Part shown: positions 63,804 to 64,000 of the stretch, piece after piece
Numbering within the stretch: the first letter of the stretch is position 1
Layout: each line of letters opens with the position of its first letter
From: Mycobacterium sp. URHD0025
GTDB lineage: Bacteria; Actinomycetota; Actinomycetes; Mycobacteriales; Mycobacteriaceae
NCBI RefSeq assembly: GCF_000426065.1
Contig: NZ_AUEQ01000001.1
Span: 434,001-498,000, forward strand
Length of the DNA: 64,000 bases
Direction: 5' to 3'
Notes under the pieces: generated by a model
Seen by the model: the letters and a program-made list of their open reading frames with translations, nothing else
What the model was told of the DNA's origin: nothing
The model's database searches: none
Position numbers and translations under genes: made by a program

Positions 63804-64000
63804 CCAGACTGTGCGTGGTGTGATTTCCCGGAGTAAGAAGCAGCCCGTCGAGTTGGTCGACATTGTCATCCCGGATCCGGGTCCCGGTGAGGTGGTGGTC
63901 GACATCATCGCCTGCGGGGTGTGCCACACCGACCTGACCTACCGCGAAGGCGGCATCAACGACGAATATCCGTTCCTGCTGGGACATGAGGCCGCAGGCA
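63796..64000 (+). CDS. mscR: MscR, mycothiol-dependent formaldehyde dehydrogenase/S-nitrosomycothiol reductase, 5' part
   Basis: The first 68 residues of a zinc alcohol dehydrogenase that continues past the right edge. The sequence [20 protein letters not shown], then [43 protein letters not shown], is that of Rv2259-type MscR; CGVCHTD contains the catalytic zinc Cys and GHE the next ligand. The enzyme oxidises S-hydroxymethyl-mycothiol, the adduct of formaldehyde, and reduces S-nitrosomycothiol. The start is a TTG at 63796, with GAAGG upstream, overlapping the preceding gene. Its presence suggests formaldehyde is produced by the amine pathway. Confidence 0.85.
   Translation, partial: MSSQTVRGVISRSKKQPVELVDIVIPDPGPGEVVVDIIACGVCHTDLTYREGGINDEYPFLLGHEAAG

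Overview
The window looks like chromosomal DNA of a rapidly growing mycobacterium (Mycolicibacterium type). It is GC-rich, uses GTG and TTG starts freely, and has several starts lying 5-8 nt behind a TANNNT -10 box, as in leaderless mycobacterial transcripts. Its backbone follows the M. tuberculosis Rv0244c-Rv0265c block (fadE5, flavin reductase, succinate dehydrogenase 1, nirB/nirD, CbiX, the HemD-like nitrate regulator, narK3, aac(2'), pxpC, pxpB, fecB2), with extra genes inserted. I recognise no tRNA, rRNA, insertion sequence or CRISPR array.

Region 1-7.2 kb: the 5' end of an amidohydrolase and its divergent TetR regulator; a hemophore-like protein and a small secreted protein; a YeiH-type transporter translationally coupled to a 29-residue membrane peptide; a siderophore-binding lipoprotein; a queuosine-precursor-type transporter; pxpB and pxpC; and an aminoglycoside 2'-N-acetyltransferase. 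Region 7.3-14.4 kb is the nitrate/nitrite assimilation module: NarK importer, NnaR-type regulator, CbiX chelatase, then nirD and nirB on the opposite strand. Region 14.5-18.3 kb holds a MocR regulator with a divergent EamA exporter, a secreted protein and an ICL/PEP-mutase family enzyme. Region 18.4-22.6 kb is the sdh1 operon, preceded by a palindrome matching a CRP core. Its flavoprotein carries a triplicated 11-residue repeat at the N-terminus.

Region 24.4-48.2 kb is a complete trehalose polyphleate (TPP) type locus: GAP-like membrane protein, FadD23-type FAAL, PE-PPE acyltransferase, MmpL10, PapA3, a two-module 3,720-residue PKS, an Rv0926c-like oxidoreductase and fadE5. TPPs are surface glycolipids; FAAL and PKS build the phleic acids, PapA3 acylates trehalose, MmpL10 exports the intermediate and PE completes assembly outside the membrane. 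The PKS enoylreductase is interrupted by an in-frame 78-bp repeat, and a different repeat lies between mmpL10 and pe.

Region 48.2-64 kb appears to be an accessory amine-catabolism locus in two halves. One half is cupin, P450, APC permease, flavodoxin and adrenodoxin-reductase-like FNR, with a divergent TetR. The P450 lacks the conserved I-helix threonine. The other half has a FadR-type regulator, a second APC permease, a glutamine-synthetase-like ligase, a Php-like phosphotriesterase, PdxS, a class III aminotransferase, a gamma-glutamyl amide hydrolase and an aldehyde dehydrogenase. It resembles the Puu gamma-glutamylation route. It runs into mscR, the mycothiol-dependent formaldehyde dehydrogenase. 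I infer oxidative N-dealkylation plus gamma-glutamylated amine breakdown; the substrate is unknown.
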